From Bradyrhizobium sp. NDS-1 (lineage in GTDB: Bacteria > Pseudomonadota > Alphaproteobacteria > Rhizobiales > Xanthobacteraceae), in the NCBI RefSeq assembly GCF_032918005.1, contig NZ_CP136628.1, forward strand, positions 5,379,501-5,443,500: DNA of 64,000 nt, in the 5' to 3' direction. Positions 10,656 through 19,545 of this stretch are shown here, piece after piece. A program made the position numbers and the translations under genes. Every line of letters starts with the position of its first letter. Position 1 is the stretch's first letter. The notes below the pieces were generated by a model. That model worked only from the letters and a program-made list of their open reading frames with translations. It ran no database searches and was not told the origin of the DNA.

Positions 10656-12575
10656 TCAGTGCGCGACCTGCCGGTAGATCGCCGGCAGTGCCGCAGGCAA
10701 CCGCTTGATGTTGCCGACGATGGCGTAGCCGCCGCGACCGAACAGGGTCGGGAAGTAGGATTGCGCAGTTGTGTCCACCGTGACGCCGAAGGCGGCGATG
10801 CCGAGGCGGCGCGCCTCGTGGACCGACTTGCGGGTGTCCTCGACAGCGAAGCGGCCCTCGTAATGATCGACGTCGTTCGGCTTGCCGTCAGTTAGGACGA
10901 TCAGCAGCTTCTTGCGCTGCGGCTGGCGGGCGAGTTCGGCGGCGGCGTAGCGCACCGCCGTGCCGATCCGCGTGTAATAGCCGGGCTTCAGCGCGCCGAT
11001 CCGGCGCTCCACCGCCCCGCTCATCGGCTCCCCGAAGGCCTTGACCGTTTCGAGCCGCACCCAGGAACGGCGGCGCGAGGTGAAGGTCAGGATGCTGTGG
11101 TGATCGCCGCAGGCTGAGAGCCCGTGGGCGAGCACCAGCAGGGCCTCCTTCTCGACGTCGAGGACGCGGTGGCCGTCGACCCAGGCGTCAGTGGACAGCG
11201 AGACGTCGACCAGCAGCGTGACCGCGAGATCGTGCCCTTGCGGTCGCATGGCGACATGGATGCGGTCGAGACCACTGCCGCCGCTGCCGGCGCGAAGATC
11301 GCACCGCGCACGCACGAGCGCGTCGAGATCGAGATCGTGTCCGTCAGCCTGGGCGCGCATCAGCTCATGGCGCGGCCGCAACATCTCGAAGCGGCGGCGC
11401 ACCTGGCGGATGTGCCGGCGCGTTGCATCGTCAGGTATCCAGCTCTCCCCTTGCTCGGAGGCCGCAGCGGCAAGCACGCGGCAATGATCCGGCAGATAGG
11501 AGCCGCTGCGATAGTCCCATTCGGGATAGGTGAGGTCCGCATCGAGCTTCGAGGCATCGAGCGCTTCCGGCGGCAGGTCGAGGTCGAACTTGAACCGGCT
11601 CGCCGGCTTGCCGCTACGGCGGCTGAGGGTGATCTCCTCGAGATCGTCGGCCGCTTTCTGCGCATCCTCGTCCTCGCTGTCGTCGGCCGGACGGTCGACA
11701 TTGACCATCTCGGCCATCGCGAGGATCTTCTCGAAGCGGTTGAGCACGAAAGGATCGCGGCGATTGGCATTGTCCTCGCGCTCGCGAACGGCAAAGCGCT
11801 TGCGATCGTCCTCCGGGGCAGCCTCTGCACCCGGTGCGCACTCGTCCTCGCCGGCATGTACGGGCGAGAGCTCGCGCGTCCAGCAATCTCCCCAGAGCGG
11901 GCACGGCAGGATCGAATGATAGCCCGGCGGCGCCTTGTCCGGCAGCGGCCCCGTCCCCATCATCGCCGGCCACAGCCTGCCCGCAGGCGCCTTGCCGGCT
12001 CCGAGCAAGGCCAGCACGATCTGCTCGACCTCCTGCTCGATGCGCGGCAAGGGGCGACGAGGCCGCGCCTCGGCCGTCGCTGCGGCGAGCTGGGCGTAAT
12101 CAGTGACGAGCCCGGGGAATTGCGTGAGCACCCAGACTGCTGTCTCGCTCGCCCGGCGCAACACCAGAAGATCCCGTCGCAGCGGATCGGCTTCCGTGAT
12201 CGTCTCGATCGGCGCGGCGGCGAACCACGCCGCAAGCCAGCGATAGAGCGCCGCATTGAGCGCACGGTCGGGAAAGATCGAGATGCGATCGGGGAGAAAG
12301 ATGGTCGCGGCGTCGCGGCCGGGCTGCTCCAATCGCTCGTCTCCGAGGCCGATGCGCTGGCGCCAGCCGAGACGGTGCCCCGATTTCCGGGCACCAGCGC
12401 TTGCAATCTGCACCCCGGTCTCACCGCCGAGCGCGCGGAACATCACCGCGAGCCGACCCTTCATCTCGGCGAGTGCGACGGCCTGATCGTCGTGAACCGG
12501 ATAGCTCGCGGTGCCGCCGACCATCCTGTGCCAGGCGCGGCCGACCGTCTCCTCCAGTTCGAGGAAGTCGAGCAT
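10656..12575 (-). CDS. norD: nitric oxide reductase activation protein NorD
   Basis: A 639-residue protein with a C-terminal von Willebrand factor A domain. The MIDAS motif DVSLSTD, the Thr region (YYTRIGTAVR) and LTDGKPND are present; the middle is acidic and charged. NorD and the AAA ATPase NorQ act together as a chaperone/activase pair needed for mature NorBC, probably for iron insertion. It is the last gene of norEFCBQD, 10 bases after norQ. Length matches the family. Confidence 0.93.
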   Translation of the reverse strand: MLDFLELEETVGRAWHRMVGGTASYPVHDDQAVALAEMKGRLAVMFRALGGETGVQIASAGARKSGHRLGWRQRIGLGDERLEQPGRDAATIFLPDRISIFPDRALNAALYRWLAAWFAAAPIETITEADPLRRDLLVLRRASETAVWVLTQFPGLVTDYAQLAAATAEARPRRPLPRIEQEVEQIVLALLGAGKAPAGRLWPAMMGTGPLPDKAPPGYHSILPCPLWGDCWTRELSPVHAGEDECAPGAEAAPEDDRKRFAVREREDNANRRDPFVLNRFEKILAMAEMVNVDRPADDSEDEDAQKAADDLEEITLSRRSGKPASRFKFDLDLPPEALDASKLDADLTYPEWDYRSGSYLPDHCRVLAAAASEQGESWIPDDATRRHIRQVRRRFEMLRPRHELMRAQADGHDLDLDALVRARCDLRAGSGGSGLDRIHVAMRPQGHDLAVTLLVDVSLSTDAWVDGHRVLDVEKEALLVLAHGLSACGDHHSILTFTSRRRSWVRLETVKAFGEPMSGAVERRIGALKPGYYTRIGTAVRYAAAELARQPQRKKLLIVLTDGKPNDVDHYEGRFAVEDTRKSVHEARRLGIAAFGVTVDTTAQSYFPTLFGRGGYAIVGNIKRLPAALPAIYRQVAH

Positions 12576-12585
12576 GGGCGCGGCC

Positions 12586-13395
12586 TCACCCGATGACGGC
12601 GCGTGCGACGTCCAGCAGCGCCGCCTTCACGTCGGAATCGTCAGTGAGGGGCTCGATCATGCCGGCCAGCACGGCATCGGCGGTCGGCGTGCCCGCCGCA
12701 ATCAAGGTCGCGCAATAGACCACGAGCCGGGTCGAGACGCCCTCCTCCAAATCGTGGCCCTTGAGCGCGCGCAGCCGGCCAGCCAGCCCGACCAGCGGCC
12801 GCACGCGCTCCGGCGTCAGCCCGCTTTCGGCGGACACGACGCCGATCTCCCGGTCCGGCGGCAGGAAGTCGAATTCGATGGCGACGAAGCGCTGCCGCGT
12901 CGACGGCTTCAGCGCCTTCAGCAGCGTCTGGTAGCCGGGATTGTAGGAGACGACGAGCATGAAGCTGCTCGGTGCCACCAGTTCCTCGCCGGTGCGCTCC
13001 AGCGGCAGGATGCGGCGATCGTCGGTGAGAGGATGCAGCACGACGGTGACGTCCTTGCGCGCTTCGACGACCTCGTCGAGATAGCAGATGCCGCCTTCGC
13101 GCACCGCACGCGTCAGCGGACCATCGGTCCACACCGTATCGCCTCCCCTGAGCAGATAGCGGCCGGTGAGATCGGCGGCGGTGAGATCGTCATGACAGGC
13201 AATGGTGTGAAGCGGCAGTCCCAGCCGCGCCGCCATATGCGCGACGAAGCGCGTCTTGCCGCAACCGGTCGGTCCCTTGAGCAGCACCGGCAGACGCCGC
13301 CGCCAGGCATGCTCGAACAGCTCGCATTCGTTTCCGGATGGAACATAGGCCGGCAGCTCGGGCGTCGAGGTCACCGTGTGAAGGGCAGCTTTCAT
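12586..13395 (-). CDS. norQ: MoxR-type AAA ATPase NorQ
   Basis: A 269-residue CbbQ/NirQ/NorQ ATPase. Walker A GPTGCGKT and Walker B ICYLDEV are visible, as are sensor residues in VSYNPGYQTLLKALK. ATG 13395 (MKAALHTVTSTPELPAYVPSG) gives the family length; the longer open frame above it overlaps norB. It works with NorD to activate the nitric oxide reductase. It lies 65 bases downstream of norB. Confidence 0.94.
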   Translation of the reverse strand: MKAALHTVTSTPELPAYVPSGNECELFEHAWRRRLPVLLKGPTGCGKTRFVAHMAARLGLPLHTIACHDDLTAADLTGRYLLRGGDTVWTDGPLTRAVREGGICYLDEVVEARKDVTVVLHPLTDDRRILPLERTGEELVAPSSFMLVVSYNPGYQTLLKALKPSTRQRFVAIEFDFLPPDREIGVVSAESGLTPERVRPLVGLAGRLRALKGHDLEEGVSTRLVVYCATLIAAGTPTADAVLAGMIEPLTDDSDVKAALLDVARAVIG

Positions 13396-13460
13396 GATGT
13401 TTCTCCGGAATTTCTTTGGAAAGCTGGCGAGCGCGGCGAACCGCGGCCGCCATTTCTCGT

Positions 13461-14807
13461 TTACTCGGCCGGCTGCAGCGCGGCGGGGATGACCGCCTGC
13501 TTCTCGCGGCCCGGCACCAGCACGGCCCAGATGAACATCAGCGCGGAGATCGCCACGAACGCGCCGGAGCCGAGACGGACCCAGTAGAACATCGCGAGCT
13601 GGTCCTGCACATCCATGTAGCCTTGGCCGAGCACGCGCTGGAGATGAACCTGGACCACGCCGGCGAAGGTCAGCGCGAAGGTCATCACCATCATGGCCGT
13701 GCACATGATCCAGAAGCTGGTCATGGAGAGCCACTGGTTATAGGGCGCACGTCCCTTGATCTGCGGGATCGCATAGGCCATTACCGACAGGTTCAGCATC
13801 ACATAGGCGCCGAAGAAGGCGAGATGGCCGTGCGCAGCGGTGACCTGGGTGCCGTGGGTGTAGTAGTTCACCGAGGACAGCGTATGCAGGAAGCCCCAGA
13901 CGCCGGCCCCCAGGAACGCCATCACCGAGCAGCCCACCGACCACAACAGCGCAGCGCGGTTCGGATGCTTGCGGCCGGCCTTCCAGGTCATCTGCACCGT
14001 GAAGATCACCATGGTGAAGAACGGCGCCACCTCGAGCGTTGAGAACAGCGAGCCGATCCACTGCCAATAGCCGGGCGCGCCGATCCAGTAGAAATGGTGG
14101 CCCGTGCCGAGAATGCCCGAGAACAGCGCAAGGCCGATGATGACGTAGAGCCACTTCTCCACGACCTCGCGGTCGATTCCATTGAGCTTGATCATGAGAT
14201 AGGCGAGCACGGAGGCCATGATCAGCTCCCAGACGCCCTCGACCCAGAGATGGACGACGTACCACCAGTACATCTTGTCGACCGCCAGATTGATCGGATT
14301 GTAGAACGCGAACAGGAAGAAGATCGCAACGCCCCACAGGCCAAACAGCAGGATGTTCGTGACCGTGGTCTTGCGGCCCTTGAGAGCCGTCATCGTCACG
14401 TTGAACAGGAACATCAGGCAGACGACGACGATGCCGACCTTGATGATGAAGGGCTGTTCGAGGAATTCGCGGCCCTCGTGGTAGTGAAAGAGATAGCCGA
14501 CCACGGCCGCACCTGCCGCGCCGAAGAACATCCAGAACTGGATTTTTGCGAGCAGCGGGCTGTACAGCTCGGTCTCGGTCTCCTCAGGCAGGAGGAAGTA
14601 GGTCGCGCCCATGAAGCCGATCAGCGACCATACGATCAGCGCGTTGGTGTGGATCATCCTGACGATGTTGAACGGCAGGAGGGTCGACAGCGTGTTGGGG
14701 AGGACGTAGATCATTCCGGCGAGCAGGCCGAACAGGACCTGTGCGAGGAACAGCGTCAGCGCGCCGTAAAAATACAGCATCGCGACTTTCTGGGTCTGAT
14801 ATTTCAT
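13461..14807 (-). CDS. norB: nitric oxide reductase catalytic subunit NorB
   Basis: A 448-residue haem-copper-oxidase-superfamily membrane protein with about 12 transmembrane helices. It reduces two NO to N2O at a haem b3/non-haem iron centre in the inner membrane. Conserved His segments are visible: MIHTNALIVWS, VVHLWVEGVWE, GTGHHFYWIG and AAHGHLAFFGAYV. The Glu residues LWVEGVWE near the iron site are also kept. It lacks the quinol-oxidising extension of qNor and pairs with NorC (40-base gap), so it is the cytochrome c-dependent cNor type. Confidence 0.96.
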   Translation of the reverse strand: MKYQTQKVAMLYFYGALTLFLAQVLFGLLAGMIYVLPNTLSTLLPFNIVRMIHTNALIVWSLIGFMGATYFLLPEETETELYSPLLAKIQFWMFFGAAGAAVVGYLFHYHEGREFLEQPFIIKVGIVVVCLMFLFNVTMTALKGRKTTVTNILLFGLWGVAIFFLFAFYNPINLAVDKMYWWYVVHLWVEGVWELIMASVLAYLMIKLNGIDREVVEKWLYVIIGLALFSGILGTGHHFYWIGAPGYWQWIGSLFSTLEVAPFFTMVIFTVQMTWKAGRKHPNRAALLWSVGCSVMAFLGAGVWGFLHTLSSVNYYTHGTQVTAAHGHLAFFGAYVMLNLSVMAYAIPQIKGRAPYNQWLSMTSFWIMCTAMMVMTFALTFAGVVQVHLQRVLGQGYMDVQDQLAMFYWVRLGSGAFVAISALMFIWAVLVPGREKQAVIPAALQPAE

Positions 14808-14847
14808 CTCAGGCTCTCTGTCTTGAGTGATTCACGAGGCAATGCGC

Positions 14848-15300
14848 TCAGCCGGCCTTGTTCGGCGGCCATTGCTGGGTCTTGATCTTGCTGGTCCATT
14901 GCAGGAAGTCGGCGAGATCGTCGAGCTCCTGGTCCGTGAGGTTGAACTGCGGCATCTGCCGGCGGCCCGGCGCGCCCGAGGGCTGCGATTGCATCCAGGC
15001 CTTCAGCGTCTCACGCGCCGCGGCCGGATCCTCGTTCCCGCCCCAGCGATCCCAGACATTGCCGACTTCAGGCGCGAAATAGGCGCCCTCGCCGAGCAGG
15101 GTGTGGCAGTTGATGCAGGCGTTCTTCTCCCAGACATGCTTGCCGCGGGCGACCGACGAGGTCAGCGTCGCCGCGTCGGTCGAGGTCGTGGCCATGTAGT
15201 AGTGGCTATGCGCCGTCAGCCCTATGAAGATGGCGAAGAAAAAGGCCGAGCCGCCGTAGAAGACGTTTCGAGCGGCCGACTTGGTCAGGCGTTCAGCCAT
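14848..15300 (-). CDS. norC: nitric oxide reductase cytochrome c subunit NorC
   Basis: About 150 residues, with an N-terminal membrane anchor (NVFYGGSAFFFAIFIGLTAH) followed by a periplasmic cytochrome c domain. It has one haem site, CINCH, and a distal Met in RQMPQFNLT. It passes electrons from cytochrome c to NorB. ATG 15300 has a Shine-Dalgarno AAAGGA seven bases upstream; a TTG two codons earlier is less likely. It precedes norB in the operon. Confidence 0.95.
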   Translation of the reverse strand: MAERLTKSAARNVFYGGSAFFFAIFIGLTAHSHYYMATTSTDAATLTSSVARGKHVWEKNACINCHTLLGEGAYFAPEVGNVWDRWGGNEDPAAARETLKAWMQSQPSGAPGRRQMPQFNLTDQELDDLADFLQWTSKIKTQQWPPNKAG

Positions 15301-15398
15301 TGCCAATCCTTTCCGGTTTGAGTCGTCGAGAGAAAATCGGTGCTGCTATTTATTGCCGATCCGCGAGGGTCGCTCTTTGTCGAGGCGCAAGGAGCGCG

Positions 15399-15662
15399 TC
15401 AGATCAGGGCGACGATGGCGGATGCAAGCCAGGCGAACAGCACAACGATGACAACCCAGGCGGTGACAAGGCTCCGCCAGAGCGCCGGCGCAGAGCGAAG
15501 ATCGAGGAAATCGAGCACGATGCGGCGGCCCTTGAGCGCGGCAAACGTCAGCAGCAACGCATTGGCGAACAACGGGCGCGACACCAGTGGCGGAACCAGA
15601 ATGGTCGCAAGTGCAAGGCCGATCAACGCGATCCAGGCAATGTCGAGACGATCCGGAATCAC
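15399..15662 (-). CDS. norF: NorF, small membrane protein of the nor operon
   Basis: An 87-residue hydrophobic protein with two to three transmembrane segments, similar to cytochrome c oxidase subunit IV-like NorF. It overlaps norE by 4 bases and precedes norC. NorF with NorE improves nitric oxide reductase activity in Paracoccus but is not catalytic. The assignment rests on size, hydropathy and position. Confidence 0.82.
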   Translation of the reverse strand: MIPDRLDIAWIALIGLALATILVPPLVSRPLFANALLLTFAALKGRRIVLDFLDLRSAPALWRSLVTAWVVIVVLFAWLASAIVALI

Positions 15663-16237
15663 GAGTGCACCAGATAGATGATGGGAAACATGACGATCCA
15701 GAGCAGATCGACCATGTGCCAGAAGGCGGTGCCGGTCTCGACGCCCGCGGCCCCGGCACTCCGGGAAACCACGGCCAGGATCACGATGCCGAGGCCGACA
15801 TGCAGGAGATGGAATCCGGTGAGAAGGAAGTACAAAGTGAAGAACGGGCTCGTTTCCAGGCCGTTGCCTTGCGCGATCTCGCCGGCATATTCGAACAGTT
15901 TGATCGCGATGAAGAGAGCGCCAAGAGCCATGGCGCCAAAGAGCCAGCCGCGCGCTCGCACCCTTTCGCCCGCCCGTGCGGCAGCAGCCCCGCGCGCGGC
16001 GGCCCAGCCACTGGTCACCAGCACGATGGTGTTGATCCCGGCCAGATGCGTATCAAGAGTAGCCTGGCCGGCCGCGAAGATCGCAGGATGAATCACGCGG
16101 GCAATGACGAAAGCACCGAGGAAGAGGCCGAAAGCGGCGAGCTCGCTGAAGATCAGCACCCAGATCATGGGGTCGCCGGGAAGATCTTCCAGGATGCCCC
16201 AGCCGGTTTCTTGTTGTTCGCAACCCGTCGCCGACAT
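15659..16237 (-). CDS. norE: NorE, cytochrome c oxidase subunit III-like protein
   Basis: A 192-residue, five-helix membrane protein of the COX3 family, with segments such as WVLIFSELAAFGLFLGAFV and FLLTGFHLLHVGLGI and the conserved Glu and His. It is the first gene of the nor operon, overlapping norF by 4 bases (ATGA). It is accessory to NorCB assembly or function. The start lies 93 bases downstream of a perfect NnrR box. Confidence 0.9.
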   Translation of the reverse strand: MSATGCEQQETGWGILEDLPGDPMIWVLIFSELAAFGLFLGAFVIARVIHPAIFAAGQATLDTHLAGINTIVLVTSGWAAARGAAAARAGERVRARGWLFGAMALGALFIAIKLFEYAGEIAQGNGLETSPFFTLYFLLTGFHLLHVGLGIVILAVVSRSAGAAGVETGTAFWHMVDLLWIVMFPIIYLVHS

Positions 16238-16329
16238 CTGATTTCCAAACCAGGACGCCGAACGGATATCTCACCGGAGCGGTTCCGACTTTGTCGCCGC
16301 ACAAAGAGTGCAAACGGCCGAACGAACGT

Positions 16330-16343
16330 TTGCGCTATCGCAA
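16330..16343. promoter_or_regulatory. NnrR/FNR-type box controlling nor genes
   Basis: TTGCG-CTAT-CGCAA is a perfect dyad matching the TTGCG-N4-CGCAA consensus known for NnrR in Rhodobacter, and in general the TTG-N8-CAA layout of Crp/Fnr denitrification regulators. It lies 92 bases before the norE start and 67 bases before the divergent small gene at 16411, so it could serve both. Confidence 0.8.
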
Positions 16344-16410
16344 CGTCCCTTCCGCTCGGCCGTCATAGGATCAATGTATCCGGCGGTCCCGCAAAACAGC
16401 GAGCGATGCG

Positions 16411-16566
16411 ATGAGCGATGCACAAATCGGGCTGATGACCGCGACCCCCATCATCATCGCGTTCGCCATCGCGCTCCGGCGCATGGGCGTGCTGTCGACC
16501 GTGGCAACGGTCTCGGCGGTGAGCCTCTCCGTCGCGATCGCGGCGGTGCTGTTCACGACGCAGTAG
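16411..16566 (+). CDS. 51-residue hydrophobic membrane peptide divergent from nor
   Basis: An ATG-to-TAG frame translating to MSDAQIGLMTATPIIIAFAI and on to an end in VLFTTQ. It has two strongly hydrophobic stretches (residues 7-23 and 27-48) separated by RRMG. Codon third positions are GC-rich like its neighbours, and no larger gene claims this strand. It sits divergently from norE across the NnrR box, so expression under NO or low oxygen is plausible. The Shine-Dalgarno is weak. Function is unknown; it could be a small subunit or regulator of a respiratory complex. Confidence 0.55.
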   Translation: MSDAQIGLMTATPIIIAFAIALRRMGVLSTVATVSAVSLSVAIAAVLFTTQ

Positions 16567-16746
16567 TTTCGCAAGATCGGCAAGCCAAGGCCGGAACAGT
16601 CTCAAAAATTGCGGCAAGTACCATTTCTTGCGGTGAAAGGAGGTCAAGCCGTTGACTTCCATCGCGGGAACCCAAAAACCTGAATCCAGGAGCGCACGGG
16701 GCGGCGAAGTCTAGTTAAGGCAACGCCTTCCTTGTCAGGAGAGCAG

Positions 16747-17367
16747 TTGTCGGACACCGTCTACATTGTCGATGACGACGCTCCCTTCCGCACCACGCTC
16801 CAACGGCAATTGGAGCAGTCCGGATACCGCGTGGTCGCCTACGCGTCGGCCGAGCAAGCGCTGGAGCAGCCGTTCATCGAAAACGAGCCCGGCTGCATCC
16901 TCCTAGATGTCCGGATGCCTGGCTTGAGTGGCCTGGCGCTGCAAAGCAGTTTGCTGGAGCTCGGCTCGAGCCTTCCGATTCTGTTTCTCACCGGCTATTG
17001 CGACGTCAGTACGACGGTAAAGGCTATCAAAGCAGGTGCGGAAGACTTCCTGATCAAGCCTGTCGGGCTGGATGAACTCCTTCACGCGATCGCGCGAGCT
17101 CTGACGCGTCACCGGTCATTGCTCGTTCTCAAACGCGAATTCGATGATCTGCGAAATCGCCTTGCAACCTTAACCCCACGCGAACGGCAGGTATTCATGT
17201 TCCTTGTCGGAGGGAAGATCAGCAAGCAGGTGGCTCACGAACTGGGCACGTCGCTGCGGACCATCAAGGCACACCGCAAGAAGGTGATGGAGAAGATGAG
17301 AGCTGGTGGTCTGGCTGAGCTTGTGTTGATCGGCCAACGCCTGGGCGTCGGCCCGCGTGATCACTAA
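16747..17367 (+). CDS. FixJ/NarL-family response regulator (orphan)
   Basis: About 206 residues: a receiver domain and a LuxR-type helix-turn-helix. The receiver has the acidic pair IVDDDAP, phospho-Asp in ILLDVRMPGLSG, Thr in LFLTGY and Lys in FLIKPVG. The output domain reads LTPRERQVFMFLVGGKISKQ, then HELGTSLRTIKAHR. TTG 747 bases past 16000 (16747) follows AGGAG by five bases and gives the usual FixJ beginning; an earlier TTG at 16732 is possible. No histidine kinase lies nearby, so its partner is elsewhere. It is convergent with the AraC gene, 17 bases apart. Confidence 0.88.
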   Translation: MSDTVYIVDDDAPFRTTLQRQLEQSGYRVVAYASAEQALEQPFIENEPGCILLDVRMPGLSGLALQSSLLELGSSLPILFLTGYCDVSTTVKAIKAGAEDFLIKPVGLDELLHAIARALTRHRSLLVLKREFDDLRNRLATLTPRERQVFMFLVGGKISKQVAHELGTSLRTIKAHRKKVMEKMRAGGLAELVLIGQRLGVGPRDH

Positions 17368-17384
17368 TTGGGACGGGTGCAACT

Positions 17385-18305
17385 TTATGGAAAACGAGAG
17401 CCGCTTTCACGCCGGAAAACGGTCGGTGTAACACCAACGAACTTCCGAAATACTCGATTTAGCTGCGATGTATCGCTAAACCCTGCCGCTCGTGCCACGT
17501 CTTCGAGCGAGAGATCGGGCGTCGACAGCAGCAGCCCTTTCGCATGGCGGGTTCTCTCCGACAGGACGTATTGGTAGGGCGAGTGTCCAGCAGCCTCCTT
17601 GAACGTCCTGATGAAGTGGTAATGGCTCAGCCCTGCCACACTTGCCAGGTCGGATATCGAGATTTCGGTCGAGATCTGAGCGTCGACGAACTCCTGAACG
17701 CGCCTCAACTGACGCAAAGTCAGACCTCCCCGGATCTGGCTACGAGGTGAACGCTTCGGGTCAACTGCGTGCCGTAGTTCCCACAAGAGCAACAGCCCAA
17801 GTGTCTCCGCATAGGCATGGTCGTTGATGCCGGCTCCATTCACGACACTCTGGAGCGTCGCCTTGAGATTGTCGCTCTCGAAATAAAGCGATGGAGGAAT
17901 TTCCGAGATATCGTCTGCCCTGCGAACCGATTTGGCCGGAACGAGATGCACCGCAAAGACGGACGAGACGCCGCCCTTGAAACGGTTCCAGCCCTGGACC
18001 GAAGATCCGGCCGGCACGAACGTCAACCTGCCTCGAAGATCGGTTCGCGTCGAAGGGCTCCCTCCGTCGATCGTCGTCTCACCCGCAGCGCGGAGAGAAT
18101 CATGCAACGCCAGGAAGGCTGCATCTCCCTTGACGCGAAATTCCAGCTCCGTTTGCCAAAATTGCAGAAGCTCCGCGGAGAACCAGGACCACGACATCCG
18201 CTTGACTGAGGGACGACACCGCATCTCGGGGTCCCGCTGATGCCATTCGAGCTTCCCGTACGGCTCCAAACTCTTCTCCAAGGATTCCTTCTGCTTCGGA
18301 GACAC
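17385..18305 (-). CDS. AraC-family transcriptional regulator
   Basis: A 306-residue regulator with a C-terminal pair of helix-turn-helix motifs: ISISDLASVAGLSHYHFIRT and LSLEDVARAAGFSDTSQLNR, followed by FRKFVGVTPTVFRR. The N-terminal half is a divergent cupin-like sensor (LTFVPAGSSVQGW) as in AraC proteins that respond to small amphipathic or antimicrobial molecules. The start is uncertain: ATG 18305, 18224 or 18197. Codon use is less GC-biased than in the flanking ABC genes, suggesting a different history. It lies 49 bases beyond the gguB stop; no clear target is adjacent. Confidence 0.85.
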   Translation of the reverse strand: MSPKQKESLEKSLEPYGKLEWHQRDPEMRCRPSVKRMSWSWFSAELLQFWQTELEFRVKGDAAFLALHDSLRAAGETTIDGGSPSTRTDLRGRLTFVPAGSSVQGWNRFKGGVSSVFAVHLVPAKSVRRADDISEIPPSLYFESDNLKATLQSVVNGAGINDHAYAETLGLLLLWELRHAVDPKRSPRSQIRGGLTLRQLRRVQEFVDAQISTEISISDLASVAGLSHYHFIRTFKEAAGHSPYQYVLSERTRHAKGLLLSTPDLSLEDVARAAGFSDTSQLNRVFRKFVGVTPTVFRRESGSRFP

Positions 18306-18354
18306 TGCAAACTTCCGCAGAAATCCGCAACCCTTTTCGGGTCGCTTCGATCCG

Positions 18355-19545
18355 CTACCGCCGCTGATTGTACACGTCGATGCACACCGCTCCCAGCAGC
18401 ACCAGGCCCTTGATGACCTGCTGATAGTCGATGCCGATGCCGAGGATGGACATGCCGTTGTTCATCACGCCCATGATCATGGCGCCGACCACGGCGCCGC
18501 CGACGCGCCCCACTCCGCCATAGGCCGAGGCACCGCCGATGAAGCAGGCGGCGATGACGTCGAGCTCGAAGCCGAGCCCGGCCTTCGGGGTCGCGGTGTT
18601 GAGGCGCGCAGCGAAGACGAGGCCGGCGAGCGCGGCAAGCACGCCCATGTTGACGAAGGTGAGGAAGGTCAGCCGCTCCGTCTTGATGCCCGACAGTTTT
18701 GCCGCTTTCGCATTGCCGCCCACCGCATAGACCTGCCGGCCGATCACGGTACGCCGGGTGACGAAGCCGTACAGCGCGATCAAAGCCGTCATGATGACCA
18801 GCACGTTCGGCATGCCGCGATGCGAGGCGATCAGATAGGTGAAATAGAGCACGGCGCAGGCGAGCAGAACGCTCTTTCCCAGGAAGAACGCATAAGGCTC
18901 GACCTCGATGCCATGCGATTGCTCGCGCGACCTTCCTTTGGCGCTGGCATAGACGAGGCCGAGCGCAAGCACAGCACCGATCAGCATGGAGGTCGGATGC
19001 AGTGTGCCGGCCTCCGGCAGAAGCTCCGGAATGAAGCCGGAGGACAGCTTCTGGAACGTCGCGGGGAACGGGCCGAGCGACTGCCCCTGCAGCACCGCGA
19101 GCGCGAGCCCCTTGAACACCAGCATGCCCGCCAGCGTCACGATAAAGGACGGAATGCCGAAATAGGCCACCCAATAACCCTGCGCCGCACCAATCGCCGC
19201 GCCCAGCAACAGGCAGGCGATGAAGGCGAGCGTGTAGTCGACCTTGTACGTCACCATCAGCACCGCGGCCACCGCTCCGACGAAGCCGGCAACCGAGCCG
19301 ACCGACAGGTCGATATGGCCGGTGACGATCACCAGCAGCATGCCGAGCGCCATGATGACGATGTAGCTGTTCTGGAGCACCAAATTCGTCAGGTTCAGCG
19401 GCTGCAGCAGCGTGCCGCCGGTCATGACCTGGAAGAACAGCATGATCGCGATCAACGACATCAGCATGCCGTAGTTGCGCAAATTGTTCTTGATGAAGCT
19501 GCCGTGCCGGCGCTCCTCGGGCAGCGATACCGTCTTGTCGGTCAT
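18355..19545 (-). CDS. gguB: multiple-sugar ABC transporter permease (GguB/XylH type)
   Basis: A 396-residue inner-membrane permease with about ten helices. It has the CUT2 hallmarks ALGMLLVIVTGHIDLSVGSV and ACFIGGASAYGGVGRVGGAV. Its start overlaps the ATPase stop by 4 bases. With ATPase 19542-21119 and binding protein 21250-22323 it forms a ChvE-GguAB-type aldose importer. Last gene of the long sugar operon. Confidence 0.9.
   Translation of the reverse strand: MTDKTVSLPEERRHGSFIKNNLRNYGMLMSLIAIMLFFQVMTGGTLLQPLNLTNLVLQNSYIVIMALGMLLVIVTGHIDLSVGSVAGFVGAVAAVLMVTYKVDYTLAFIACLLLGAAIGAAQGYWVAYFGIPSFIVTLAGMLVFKGLALAVLQGQSLGPFPATFQKLSSGFIPELLPEAGTLHPTSMLIGAVLALGLVYASAKGRSREQSHGIEVEPYAFFLGKSVLLACAVLYFTYLIASHRGMPNVLVIMTALIALYGFVTRRTVIGRQVYAVGGNAKAAKLSGIKTERLTFLTFVNMGVLAALAGLVFAARLNTATPKAGLGFELDVIAACFIGGASAYGGVGRVGGAVVGAMIMGVMNNGMSILGIGIDYQQVIKGLVLLGAVCIDVYNQRR

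Noticed and set aside
11124..12596. A 490-codon plus-strand frame opposite norD
   Set aside because: Antisense to a well-supported norD with intact MIDAS motif.
13396..13734. N-terminal extension of norQ into norB
   Set aside because: Family length and the start at 13395 fit NorQ; the extension is antisense-like Arg/Gly-rich sequence inside norB.
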